Part shown: one piece after another, positions 7,822-16,160 of the stretch | How the letters are laid out: every line of letters begins with the position of its first letter | How positions within the stretch are numbered: position 1 is the first letter of the stretch | From: Proteus myxofaciens ATCC 19692 | Lineage (GTDB): Bacteria; Pseudomonadota; Gammaproteobacteria; Enterobacterales; Enterobacteriaceae | Assembly: GCF_001654855.1 (NCBI RefSeq) | Contig: NZ_LXEN01000114.1 | Span: 1-49,804 of the forward strand | DNA length: 49,804 nt | Direction: 5' to 3' | Translations under genes and position numbers: made by a program | The notes under the pieces: model-generated | What the model was told of the DNA's origin: nothing | Databases searched by the model: none | The model's input: only the letters and a program-made list of their open reading frames with translations

Positions 7822-8246
7822 TTTTTATTTCATATCTCTATATTTATTCGATTAAATATAACTTTAATTAATAATAAAGAAAACATTAAGCTGATTGTTG
7901 TTTAGGATTTTTATATCTCGTATTTATTTGTGGATATTATCACTTATTGAGATGAAATAAATTCACCTCAACGCTAATTTTCTCATTTGTCAGTCCTTGA
8001 TTAATAGTATTCAATAAGTTTAACAATACATAAAATATTTTAGATGGATATATGCATTCAATACTTTTAGTACTCAGCATCCTTATTATTAATATCTTGC
8101 TTATCGTATTTACTATAACAAAATTTAAGTCTTATCCTTTTGTTAGCTTTCCTTTTCACCCTCTTTTTTCGGTACTGGGATGTAAATAAAACCGTTGAAT
8201 TTGGTGGCACTTTTATACGTTCTTTTTTCATATAAGAGAAAAAATT
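7822..8246. other. dsdC-dsdA divergent regulatory region
   Basis: This AT-rich gap of 425 bases separates divergently transcribed dsdC and dsdA. It should hold the DsdC operators and both promoters. A CRP-like site is visible at 7929-7944. A short minus-strand frame at 8067-8255 overlaps the dsdA start and looks fortuitous. I could not fix the promoter hexamers. Confidence 0.5.
7929..7944. promoter_or_regulatory. Putative CRP (cAMP receptor protein) site in the dsdC-dsdA gap
   Basis: TGTGGATATTATCACT matches the CRP pattern TGTGA-N6-TCACA at 8 of 10 half-site positions, with the correct 6-base spacer. In E. coli, dsdA is subject to catabolite control together with DsdC, which makes the location sensible. 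It is about 300 bases from the dsdA start, so its relation to that promoter is uncertain. Confidence 0.45.
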
Positions 8247-9578
8247 ATGACTCAACGAGATGTAAAAAAACTTATTTATGATTTTCCATTGGTAAAAGAT
8301 TTAGTGGATTTAAAAGAAGTGGTGTGGTTTAACCCAAATATAACAACTGCTGACCAAGGACTTTTTTATGTTGGTTTAACGTTAGAGGATGTTATTGATG
8401 CTCAAGAGAGATTAACGCGTTTTGCTCCTTACTTAGTCAAAGCATTTCCAGAAACGGCGGTGACTAAAGGTATCATTGAGTCTGAGGTTGTGGATATTCC
8501 ACACATGAAAAAGGCATTAGAAGCGCGTTATCAAACTCCAATTACAGGGCAATTACGCTTAAAGAAAGACAGTCATTTACCTATTTCTGGGTCAATTAAA
8601 GCAAGAGGTGGTATTTATGAAGTATTAACTCATGCTGAAAAATTAGCGATTAAAGCAGGGTTATTAACGAAAGAAGATAATTATGAAATTTTATTTTCAG
8701 ATAAATTTCGTGATTTTTTCAGTCAATATAGTATTGCTGTCGGCTCTACCGGTAATTTAGGTATGTCAATTGGGATTATCAGCGCAAAATTAGGTTTTAG
8801 TGTGAGTGTTCATATGTCTGCTGATGCGCGTCAGTGGAAAAAAGATAAACTTCGTTCTCATGGTGTCAATGTTGTTGAATATGAACAAGATTATAGCATT
8901 GCAGTAGAGCAAGGCCGAAAAGAAGCACAAAAAAATCCTCACTGCTTTTTTATTGATGATGAAAATTCTAAAACACTCTTTTTAGGTTATGGTGTGGCAG
9001 GTTTACGCTTAAAACAGCAATTTAAAGAAAAGGGTATTCGTGTTGATAGTGAGCATCCTCTCTTTGTTTCTTTACCCTGTGGTGTCGGTGGTGGTCCTGG
9101 TGGTGTCGCTTTTGGACTGAAACTCGCATTTGGTGATGCAGTTCACTGCCTATTTGCAGAGCCAACGCATTCACCATGTATGTTATTAGGCGTACATACT
9201 CAATTGCATGATGGTATTTCAGTACAAGAAATTGGTATTGATAATATGACAGCGGCTGATGGTTTGGCAGTTGGTAGAGCATCGGGCTTTGTAGGTCGCG
9301 CTATGGAACGTTTAATTGACGGTTATTACACAATATCAGACCAAGAGCTTTATGGTTTACTGAGCCTTCTTTATAAAGAAGAGAATATTCAATTAGAGCC
9401 ATCTGCACTTGCAGGAATGATGGGGGCAGTCCATATTTCTCGTGGGCAAGAATATCTGCAACGTTTATCGCTAGATAGCCATAAAATGCAAAATGCTACA
9501 CATTTAGTATGGGCAACAGGAGGTGGTATGGTGCCTTCGGATGAAATGCAAAAATATCTTTCTCAGGGCAATTTATAA
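8247..9578 (+). CDS. dsdA: D-serine dehydratase (D-serine ammonia-lyase)
   Basis: This 443-residue, PLP-dependent fold-type II enzyme converts D-serine to pyruvate and ammonia, which detoxifies D-serine and makes it a carbon and nitrogen source. The PLP lysine is K118 in SGSIKARGG, the same number as in E. coli. The glycine-rich phosphate loop [14 protein letters not shown] and the C-terminal [14 protein letters not shown] are present. It matches E. coli DsdA over its full length. The dsdX D-serine permease, which in E. coli lies between dsdC and dsdA, is absent, so uptake must use another transporter. Confidence 0.97.
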   Translation: MTQRDVKKLIYDFPLVKDLVDLKEVVWFNPNITTADQGLFYVGLTLEDVIDAQERLTRFAPYLVKAFPETAVTKGIIESEVVDIPHMKKALEARYQTPITGQLRLKKDSHLPISGSIKARGGIYEVLTHAEKLAIKAGLLTKEDNYEILFSDKFRDFFSQYSIAVGSTGNLGMSIGIISAKLGFSVSVHMSADARQWKKDKLRSHGVNVVEYEQDYSIAVEQGRKEAQKNPHCFFIDDENSKTLFLGYGVAGLRLKQQFKEKGIRVDSEHPLFVSLPCGVGGGPGGVAFGLKLAFGDAVHCLFAEPTHSPCMLLGVHTQLHDGISVQEIGIDNMTAADGLAVGRASGFVGRAMERLIDGYYTISDQELYGLLSLLYKEENIQLEPSALAGMMGAVHISRGQEYLQRLSLDSHKMQNATHLVWATGGGMVPSDEMQKYLSQGNL

Positions 9579-9603
9579 TTCTCAAATAAGTTTGTTAAAC
9601 AGA

Positions 9604-9627
9604 AAAGGCACTTAAATGAGTGCCTTT
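9604..9627. terminator. Terminator after dsdA, probably bidirectional
   Basis: The stem AAAGGCACT/AGTGCCTTT has a 6-base loop. T-rich sequence follows in both directions (TTTGTT on plus, TTTTCTGTTT on minus). It lies 25 bases after the dsdA stop and faces the 3' end of panD. Confidence 0.75.
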
Positions 9628-9713
9628 GTTATATTCGTTATCCATTAAGCCAGTGATGAATATTTGCGATAAACAGGGAACATCCGTTTATACAAAATGA
9701 TGGTAGTTTGTGC

Positions 9714-10094
9714 TTAAGCAACCTGAACAGGTACGGCTTTAGCGATACGTTTCATCTCATTATCACCTTCAAAATAGGCAATGTTAGGTTTATGGCTACG
9801 AGCATCACTATCAGGAATTTGTACATAAGAACAGATTATCAAACGATCACCAACAGCTGCACGACGAGCAGCAGCGCCATTAACTGAAATGATAAGTGAT
9901 CCTCTTTCAGCACTAATGGCATAAGTTGAAAAGCGTTCACCGTTGTCTACATTGTAAATATCAATCGCTTCATTTTCGAGGATCCCTGCCGCATCCATAA
10001 AGTCTTGATCGATAGCGCAAGATCCTTCGTAATGAAGGTAGGCTTGTGTGACTTTTACGCGATGAAGTTTCCCTTGTAACATTGTGCGTAACAT
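9714..10094 (-). CDS. panD: Aspartate 1-decarboxylase
   Basis: The 126-residue protein is nearly identical to E. coli PanD. It makes beta-alanine for pantothenate. It is produced as a proenzyme cleaved between Gly24 and Ser25 in [10 protein letters not shown], where the serine becomes the pyruvoyl cofactor; this site is intact. The [10 protein letters not shown] and AVPVQVA tail is typical. It is last in a tight panB-panC-panD unit (25 bases after panC), whereas in E. coli panD is separated from panBC. In enterics its self-processing needs PanZ (PanM), encoded elsewhere. Confidence 0.97.
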   Translation of the reverse strand: MLRTMLQGKLHRVKVTQAYLHYEGSCAIDQDFMDAAGILENEAIDIYNVDNGERFSTYAISAERGSLIISVNGAAARRAAVGDRLIICSYVQIPDSDARSHKPNIAYFEGDNEMKRIAKAVPVQVA

Positions 10095-10119
10095 TGTTGT
10101 GTTTCCTGTTTTTATTAAA

Positions 10120-10971
10120 TTAGACTAAATTAACTTGCTGATTATCAATCAGTCGAGTATTGCCTAACCATGCTGCCATTAAGACCACGGCACGACGGCT
10201 TTGTTCATCAAGCGGTTTTAGCGTATCTGCATCACAAATGAAACATTCATCAGCACGAAAACTTTGAGTCTCTAGTGTTGCTTTTGCATTTTGCAGTAGC
10301 TGATTTACATCATGATTTCCTGATTTTAGTTGTTCTGCAATTTCTTGCATGGCTTTATAAAGTACAGGCGCTTGCTGTTTTTCAGTTTCTGATAATAAAC
10401 GATTACGCGAACTTAACGCTAATCCATTTTTATCACGAACAATAGGTACAGGAATGATGCTGGTTTCCATACTTAAATCACTCACCATTTTTTTAATGAT
10501 TTGTAACTGCTGATAGTCTTTTTCACCAAACATAGCAACATCTGGTTGGACTAAATTGAATAGTTTATTTACAACTGTTGTGACACCACGAAAATGACCA
10601 GGACGATTAGCGCCTTCTAATATTGTAGAAAGTACGGGTACATCAACAGTAGTCTGGCTTTCCATGCCATGTGGATACATCTCTTTTGCTGATGGTGCAA
10701 AGATAATATCGACTTTTTTATTACGTAATAATTCACAGTCTTCTTGTAATGTACGAGGGTAACTTGCTAAATCGGCTTCTCTATCAAATTGCATAGGATT
10801 AACAAAAATAGAGGCAATTACGATATCAGCATGAATGCGAGCTTCTTCAATGAGTTTTAAATGACCATCATGAAGATTTCCCATTGTAGGCACCAGTGCA
10901 ATACGTTTACCTTCTTGCTTTAATCGTTTAATTTCTTTACGTAAGATAAACGCAGTTTCAATAATTAGCAT
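10120..10971 (-). CDS. panC: Pantothenate synthetase (pantoate-beta-alanine ligase)
   Basis: The 283-residue enzyme joins pantoate and beta-alanine with ATP to form pantothenate. The nucleotidyltransferase motif [12 protein letters not shown] (HIGH-like) is at residues 30-41. FGEKDYQQL and the KMSKS-like [12 protein letters not shown] segment (about 190-200) are also present. The length matches E. coli PanC (283). It lies between panB (39 bases upstream) and panD (25 bases downstream), all on the minus strand, supporting one operon. Confidence 0.97.
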   Translation of the reverse strand: MLIIETAFILRKEIKRLKQEGKRIALVPTMGNLHDGHLKLIEEARIHADIVIASIFVNPMQFDREADLASYPRTLQEDCELLRNKKVDIIFAPSAKEMYPHGMESQTTVDVPVLSTILEGANRPGHFRGVTTVVNKLFNLVQPDVAMFGEKDYQQLQIIKKMVSDLSMETSIIPVPIVRDKNGLALSSRNRLLSETEKQQAPVLYKAMQEIAEQLKSGNHDVNQLLQNAKATLETQSFRADECFICDADTLKPLDEQSRRAVVLMAAWLGNTRLIDNQQVNLV

Positions 10972-11010
10972 GGTGTAACTCCTTCGAAATAGATGAATTT
11001 AGATAATAAA

Positions 11011-11808
11011 TTAGCTAAATGAATGCTGTTCTTGTGGAAATTGTATTTGTTCAACTTGTTGAACATAAAGTCTTACTGCTTTACGTAATGTTCCAGCCTC
11101 TTGTAAGAAATCTTTAGAGAATTTAGGTGGTTTGGGTGTTAATCCCAATAAATCATGCATAACCAGAATTTGTCCATCAGTAACATTTCCTGCGCCAATA
11201 CCAATAACCGGCATTATCGCGGTATCAGTAATGGCCTTGGCTAAGGAAACAGGAACACATTCTAAAACGGCTAATTGAGCACCGGCTTTTTCAAGTGCTA
11301 TCGCATCTTGTTTTAGCTGTTCTGCTACTTGTTCATCTCTACCTTGTACTTTATAACCGCCAAAAACATTTACAGATTGCGGTGTCAGACCTAAATGAAT
11401 ACAAACAGGCACTGCGCGTTCTGTTAGCATTTTAACGGTTGGTATTAACCAACTACCACCTTCAATTTTGACCATATTAGCGCCTGCTTGCATTAAGGTT
11501 GCAGCATTAAGACAAGCTTGCTCTGGAGTCGAGTATGACATAAAAGGCATATCAGCAATCAAAAATGCCTGTGGTGCTCCTGCTCTAACACAACGTGTGT
11601 GATAGGCAATGTGTTCTATAGTAACAGGCAGAGTACTGTCATGACCTTGTAGTGTCATTCCTAATGAATCACCAATCAGCATAGCTTGTATGCCTTCTTC
11701 GGCAAACAAACGAGCAAAACTCGCATCATAAGCGGTAATAGTGGCAAATTTTTTGTTTTCTTGCTTATAGCGATTAAGCGTTGAAAGTGTCGTTGGTTTC
11801 ACTGTCAT
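11011..11808 (-). CDS. panB: 3-methyl-2-oxobutanoate hydroxymethyltransferase (ketopantoate synthase)
   Basis: The 265-residue TIM-barrel enzyme adds a hydroxymethyl group from methylenetetrahydrofolate to 2-ketoisovalerate, the first step towards pantothenate. Typical segments are [38 protein letters not shown] and MPVIGIGAG. It is the first gene of panBCD; GGAG precedes the ATG. The folate link explains the common clustering with folK, which lies 309 bases upstream on the same strand but behind a hairpin. Confidence 0.97.
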   Translation of the reverse strand: MTVKPTTLSTLNRYKQENKKFATITAYDASFARLFAEEGIQAMLIGDSLGMTLQGHDSTLPVTIEHIAYHTRCVRAGAPQAFLIADMPFMSYSTPEQACLNAATLMQAGANMVKIEGGSWLIPTVKMLTERAVPVCIHLGLTPQSVNVFGGYKVQGRDEQVAEQLKQDAIALEKAGAQLAVLECVPVSLAKAITDTAIMPVIGIGAGNVTDGQILVMHDLLGLTPKPPKFSKDFLQEAGTLRKAVRLYVQQVEQIQFPQEQHSFS

Positions 11809-12117
11809 AAACTCCGTGGTGTGTTTGCGTGTAAGGGTAATTATTTATCTCACTTAATTATTTGTTTATTAAAGAAAATGTGACATAAAATAAATAAAGC
11901 CTTTCAAATTGTAGCATTTAACTTATAAAAGCGAAGAGAAAGTAGTTAATTTGGTAATGAAAAAGAGAGATTTATAATACGTTTTTATGAATATCAAGAT
12001 GTTAGAGAACAATAAGTAGGCGATAAAAAAGAGATGTAAATTGCAGGAAAGGGGGACAGAACAAGGTTGATACAGCGGGAGTTGCGAATAGTATCAACCT
12101 ACTTTATAAGGTATTAA
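11809..12117. other. Intergenic region between folK and panB
   Basis: The 309 bases between the folK stop and the panB start hold a hairpin near the folK end (12064-12100) and AT-rich sequence towards panB, where the panBCD promoter is expected. No open frame or RNA gene is evident. Confidence 0.4.
12064..12100 (-). terminator. Hairpin downstream of folK
   Basis: A 10 bp perfect stem (AGGTTGATAC/GTATCAACCT) encloses a 17-base loop 18 bases after the folK stop. The following minus-strand sequence is only weakly T-rich (TGTTCTGT), so termination efficiency is doubtful. It could stabilise the pcnB-folK mRNA end. Confidence 0.4.
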
Positions 12118-12612
12118 TTACCAAATTTCCATACCATTTTTAGGCACTAGCGCTAATCTATCCGCTAAACGTTCACCATCAGGAAAACATAAATTAGGCG
12201 CTAAATCAGCAAGAGGATAGAGCATAAATTCACGCTCTTTTAGCCCATAATGAGGCACGGTTAAGCGCTCAGTATTGATAATTTCATCACCAAATAACAT
12301 GATATCAATATCAAGCGTTCTCGGTCCCCAGCGATGGCCTTCTTTTCTTACTCTGCCTTGTGTGAGTTCGATAGCTTGCGTGTTATCAAGCAATGCTTCT
12401 GGTGCTAATTCGGTATCAATCGCAAGTGCAACATTGAGGTAATCAGGTTGATCTTGAGGCCCCATAGGACGTGTGCGATACCAAGGCGATTGTGCGATAA
12501 ACATGGTGAGTGGGAGCTCGCTTATCGCTTTAATTGCTGAATTTACTTGCTCTTCTGGCTCATTTAAATTACTCCCCAAAATGAGATAAACACGTTTTAT
12601 AGGTTTATTCAT
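12118..12612 (-). CDS. folK: 2-amino-4-hydroxy-6-hydroxymethyldihydropteridine pyrophosphokinase (HPPK)
   Basis: This folate-pathway enzyme transfers pyrophosphate from ATP to hydroxymethyl-dihydropterin. The 164-residue protein shows YLILGSNL at the N-terminus, [16 protein letters not shown], the signature [13 protein letters not shown] with its metal-binding DID, and LTVPHYGL. The start at 12612 (MNKPIKRV) is chosen because the homologous protein begins there; a longer frame to 12651 adds a histidine-rich stretch unlike the family. Its ATG overlaps the pcnB stop in ATGAATAA (12605-12612), so the two genes are translationally coupled, as in E. coli. Confidence 0.95.
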   Translation of the reverse strand: MNKPIKRVYLILGSNLNEPEEQVNSAIKAISELPLTMFIAQSPWYRTRPMGPQDQPDYLNVALAIDTELAPEALLDNTQAIELTQGRVRKEGHRWGPRTLDIDIMLFGDEIINTERLTVPHYGLKEREFMLYPLADLAPNLCFPDGERLADRLALVPKNGMEIW

Positions 12613-14158
12613 TGTTATTATTCTCATGTCGTGATGATGCGGATTTAGCATGAGGATGACGAGGACGTTTACGAGGACGACGACGAACCGGCGCTTGTCC
12701 TAATTCAGATACCATTGAACGTTGTTGTGTATTATTGGATGATTGAAAATCAGCCCACCACGAAGCAAGTGCTTGTAGCTCTGGATTTCGTTGTACATTG
12801 GCACGCAATTCCAGTAAATCGAAAGCTGCACGGAATTTAGGATGCTCAAGTAACTTGTTAGCACGACGTCCTTGACGCTTAGGTAAACGTTGCTGTAATT
12901 GCCAGATATCACGCATCGTTGTTGTAATACGCTTTGGTATCGCAATAGTACGACATTGTTCATCTAAAATATCATTCATTGCCATTGAGAATGCATCATA
13001 GTAGGAAAGACCACTTTCCTGCGCTAATTTTTCAGCATGTTCAACTAATGGATACCAAAGCATTACCGCGAACAAGAAGGCTGGATTAACGCGCATCTCT
13101 TTTTTGATACGGTAATCTGTATTTTTCAGCACTTGCTCTATAATTCGCTCCATTGGTGTATCTTGTTGCTCTGTTATTCCTGACGCAACTAATGGAAAAA
13201 GAGGCTCAAGTAACTGATAATGGCGCATTAATGTATACGATTTATAGCCATGACCCGTTTGTAGTAATTTCAGCGATTCTTCAAATAAACGCGCTGATGG
13301 AATATTACGTAAAAGTGGCGCTAAACGGCTAATGGGTTCTTCCGTTTCAGGCGCAATACGCATATCGAGCTTACTGGCAAAACGAATAGCTCTGAGCATC
13401 CTGACAGGATCTTCACGATAACGTGTTTCTGGTGAGCCAATTAAGCGAATAATACCGGCTTTCAAATCAGCAAGCCCACCAATAAAGTCACGTACTGCGA
13501 AATCATCAACGCCATAATAGAGGCTGTTTAGCGTAAAATCACGACGAATGGCATCTTCTTCAATAGATCCAAAGATATTATCACGTAATAACATACCGCT
13601 TTGAGCTTGCTGGGATTGGTTGTTGTCTGAAACGTCATGATCTTCATGAGAACCACGAAATGTTGCCACTTCTATCACTTCAGGGCCAAACATTATATGG
13701 GCAAGTCGAAAACGTCGACCGACTAAACGACTATTACGAAATAAACGACGAACTTCTTCAGGTGTCGCATTTGTTGCAATATCAAAATCTTTGGGTTTTT
13801 TCCCTAATAATAAATCACGTACACCACCGCCAACTAAATAGGCTTGGAATCCCGAGTTATTTAGACGATAGAGAACTTTAAGTGCATTATCGCTGATATC
13901 ATTACGTGAAATAGGGTGTTGATCTCTTGGGATCACTGTCATTGGCAAATCACTCCCGTTCGCCTTTTCTTTATTACTCTTTTTATTACGGGGACGGTCT
14001 GCAGATAAGGCAGGACGCCGACGCACAGTTTTCTGTGTTTCTTGTTTAGGTTGGTCAGATGCAGTGACTGGCCTTTCACTTGCTACCGATTGTGTATCTG
14101 ACGACGGTGTTTGTCGCCCTAGTAGATTACGGCAGAAATGTGCTACTCGGTTAAAAAT
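12605..14158 (-). CDS. pcnB: Poly(A) polymerase I, read from an ATT start codon
   Basis: PcnB adds 3' poly(A) tails that promote RNA decay and control plasmid copy number through antisense RNAs. The nucleotidyltransferase core [32 protein letters not shown], the [11 protein letters not shown] segment and the Arg/Lys-rich C-terminal tail are all present. A GTG at 14026 is possible, but the frame stays open upstream to an ATT at 14158-14156 coding for (M)[14 protein letters not shown], which matches the E. coli N-terminus (M)FTRVANFCRKVLSR. E. coli pcnB is an established case of AUU initiation. A GAGGT ribosome binding site lies at the right distance here, giving a 517-residue protein. The inefficient start limits synthesis of an enzyme that is toxic in excess. 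Confidence 0.93.
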   Translation of the reverse strand: MFNRVAHFCRNLLGRQTPSSDTQSVASERPVTASDQPKQETQKTVRRRPALSADRPRNKKSNKEKANGSDLPMTVIPRDQHPISRNDISDNALKVLYRLNNSGFQAYLVGGGVRDLLLGKKPKDFDIATNATPEEVRRLFRNSRLVGRRFRLAHIMFGPEVIEVATFRGSHEDHDVSDNNQSQQAQSGMLLRDNIFGSIEEDAIRRDFTLNSLYYGVDDFAVRDFIGGLADLKAGIIRLIGSPETRYREDPVRMLRAIRFASKLDMRIAPETEEPISRLAPLLRNIPSARLFEESLKLLQTGHGYKSYTLMRHYQLLEPLFPLVASGITEQQDTPMERIIEQVLKNTDYRIKKEMRVNPAFLFAVMLWYPLVEHAEKLAQESGLSYYDAFSMAMNDILDEQCRTIAIPKRITTTMRDIWQLQQRLPKRQGRRANKLLEHPKFRAAFDLLELRANVQRNPELQALASWWADFQSSNNTQQRSMVSELGQAPVRRRPRKRPRHPHAKSASSRHENNNNE

Positions 14159-14281
14159 ATGACACCTCGAATAATAAAATCTAATAATTATAAAATTAAG
14201 CGGCTAATCATAGCCTACTGAACATTTTTTGAGAATGCTTTGTGTGGTTTATTCATCATATCGCTAATGATTATCTTGTTA

Positions 14282-14647
14282 TTAGATAATCAATGAGACC
14301 ACAATTGCAATAATCTCTCTTTTTAATATGGGTAAATTGTATTGGTAACCCATTATTACTATCTCATTAATCAATTGTAATATATCAATAATAACAGACT
14401 TTGAATGTAGATTAGCCAAAAGATAGGCATTAATCTTCATTGATAACATATTATGATTATCTAAGATAAAAATTATAGAGGAAGTCGTGCTAAGGTTTTC
14501 TCGTATTTTGACATCCAAAGTGATATGAAAGAGCAAAATTCGAGATTTGTATACTTGGTAATAAGCGAGTTTTGCTATAGCCAAGCTACCCAATGATGAT
14601 AGCGACAAACGTCCTGTTTCGCTTATAAGGTCTGTAATCTTATGCAT
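14282..14647 (-). pseudogene. gluQ: Decayed remnant of glutamyl-queuosine tRNA(Asp) synthetase
   Basis: A 121-codon frame lies between dksA and pcnB, exactly where E. coli carries gluQ (yadB). It aligns by eye with the N-terminal third of GluQ. GRLSLSSLGSLA corresponds to GRFAPSPSGxLH; LLFHITLDVKIREN to a WLVRIEDIDPPRE-type stretch; TTSSIIFILDNHNM to an ATxxILxxLExHGL stretch; and SVIIDILQLINE to a YxDILQxLNE-like stretch. The HIGH-type signature (HFGS) is lost, the catalytic PSPSG is altered, and the C-terminal two-thirds (about 170 residues) are missing because pcnB begins shortly after. It cannot be an active synthetase. The frame has no internal stop, so a recent or slow decay, or an unrelated use of the short peptide, remains possible. 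Confidence 0.7.
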
Positions 14648-14663
14648 TGGAAGATTCAGATAA

Positions 14664-14693
14664 GCGCCTCAGTACAGGGATGCACTGAGGCGT
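14664..14693 (-). terminator. Hairpin downstream of dksA
   Basis: A perfect 10 bp GC-rich stem (GCGCCTCAGT/ACTGAGGCGT family, loop of 10) starts 12 bases after the dksA stop. The T-run on the minus strand is poor (CTTATCT). It is probably the 3' end structure of the dksA transcript and would separate dksA from the gluQ remnant. Confidence 0.5.
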
Positions 14694-14704
14694 GGACTCA
14701 TTAA

Positions 14705-15160
14705 TTAGCCAGCCATCTGTTTTTCACGGATTTCGGCTAGAGTTTTACAGTCAATACATAAATCAGCGGTAGGGCGAGCTTCTAAACGGCGAATACCGAT
14801 TTCAACCCCACATGATTCACAAAAACCAAAGTCATCATCTTCGACTTTTTTCAGTGTTTTCTCTATTTTCTTAATGAGTTTACGTTCACGATCTCGGTTA
14901 CGCAGCTCAAGACTGAATTCTTCTTCTTGTGCAGCACGGTCAACGGGATCGGGGAAGTTTGCCGCCTCATCTTGCATATGAGTAACGGTGCGGTTGACTT
15001 CGTCCCTGAGTTGGTTGCGCCAAGATTCAAGTATTAGCTTAAAATGCGCTAATTGGGCTTCGTTCATGTACTCTTCGCCAGCTTTCTCCTGATAAGGCTC
15101 TACGCCAGCGATAGCGAGAATGCTCATGGACGATGTTTTACGCTTTTGCCCTTCTTGCAT
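14705..15160 (-). CDS. dksA: RNA polymerase-binding transcription factor DksA
   Basis: This 151-residue protein matches E. coli DksA almost residue for residue. It inserts its coiled coil (about 33-108, with [18 protein letters not shown] at the tip) into the RNA polymerase secondary channel and potentiates ppGpp. The four-cysteine zinc finger CESC...CIDC is intact. The start is placed at 15160 ([11 protein letters not shown]), as in E. coli, with GGAG upstream; a longer frame to 15211 adds 17 Cys/Arg-rich residues unlike the family. relA, which makes ppGpp, is also in this window. Confidence 0.98.
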   Translation of the reverse strand: MQEGQKRKTSSMSILAIAGVEPYQEKAGEEYMNEAQLAHFKLILESWRNQLRDEVNRTVTHMQDEAANFPDPVDRAAQEEEFSLELRNRDRERKLIKKIEKTLKKVEDDDFGFCESCGVEIGIRRLEARPTADLCIDCKTLAEIREKQMAG

Positions 15161-15364
15161 AATGCTTCTCCTACATATCCTACATACGCATTTCTGAATA
15201 ATCCCGACCAATAAAACTAGAAGGGAAAAAATAGGGCGCTATAAATAGCAGATGCCCGCGAGGATAGCAATTATTCCTTCAATAAGTTTTCGTATGGTGT
15301 GAAGGCTCTCAAGGAAAAAGGCCATTTTAGTTAAAAAAAACTTAACTACTACCATGAAAATATA

Positions 15365-16075
15365 TTAACCTTTTGAAATAAAAGGTAATTGCATCCCAAG
15401 TGTTAAATCATAGTCACTAATATTGATGCGATAACACAGAATTTCAACCCCAGCATCAACAGCTTGTTCCAGCAATGAAGCATAGTGTGGGTCAATCTCT
15501 TTAGCAACAGCGACTTCCGTGATCCCAGTATGGGGAACTGCATAAAATAAAACAGCCCTTAAGCCCGATTTTGCGATAGCGGTCAACTCTCTTAAGTGTT
15601 TTTGACCACGTTCAGTTTTCGCATCAGGAAAGTATCCCATTCCACCTTGTAACAAGGTGACTGACTTCACTTCAATATAGCAATCAACGTTATGATTTGA
15701 TTTAAGTAAAATGTCAATACGGCTGTTCTCATTGCCATACTTCACTTCCCGTTTCACCTCATCATATTCAGATAATTCTGGAATATGTCCTGCTTCGATA
15801 GCATCAGCAACAATTGTGTTCGCTCTTAGCGTATTGACACAGATCCAATCACCTGTTTGGGTTTGTGTTAATTCCCAGCTACAAGGATATTTTCGTTTCG
15901 TATTTGTTGATGTTGAATACCAAACAGTATCACCTGGTGTGGCACATCCCGTCATTGCACCTGTGTTGGCACAATGAAGGGTGAATTCTTCCCCATTATC
16001 CTTTACGACGTCTGCTAAAAAACGTTTATATCGTTTTAGTAAAGTGGCCGATTTTAAGGGTTGCTCAAATTTCAT
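15365..16075 (-). CDS. sfsA: SfsA family protein (sugar fermentation stimulation)
   Basis: The 236-residue protein matches E. coli SfsA (234) along its length: RYKRFLADV near the start, [30 protein letters not shown] and [12 protein letters not shown]. The core (D-x-L...E-V-K) resembles a PD-(D/E)XK nuclease fold. Overexpression in E. coli affected maltose fermentation and DNA binding was reported; the biochemical role is unsettled. It sits upstream of dksA on the same strand, as in E. coli. The ligT gene that precedes sfsA in E. coli is absent, so sfsA is directly divergent from hrpB. Confidence 0.95.
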   Translation of the reverse strand: MKFEQPLKSATLLKRYKRFLADVVKDNGEEFTLHCANTGAMTGCATPGDTVWYSTSTNTKRKYPCSWELTQTQTGDWICVNTLRANTIVADAIEAGHIPELSEYDEVKREVKYGNENSRIDILLKSNHNVDCYIEVKSVTLLQGGMGYFPDAKTERGQKHLRELTAIAKSGLRAVLFYAVPHTGITEVAVAKEIDPHYASLLEQAVDAGVEILCYRINISDYDLTLGMQLPFISKG

Positions 16076-16160
16076 AGTGACTCCAGTGAAAATACATCCT
16101 TTAATTGGGGGCTAATGCTACAATGTCTTCTAGCGAAAGTTAATGAATCATGGAGCTTGT

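Noticed and set aside
8067-8255. Short minus-strand frame in the dsdC-dsdA gap as a small protein
   Set aside because: It overlaps the dsdA start, has no recognisable domain, and its Lys/Arg/Tyr-rich composition is what AT-rich non-coding DNA gives.
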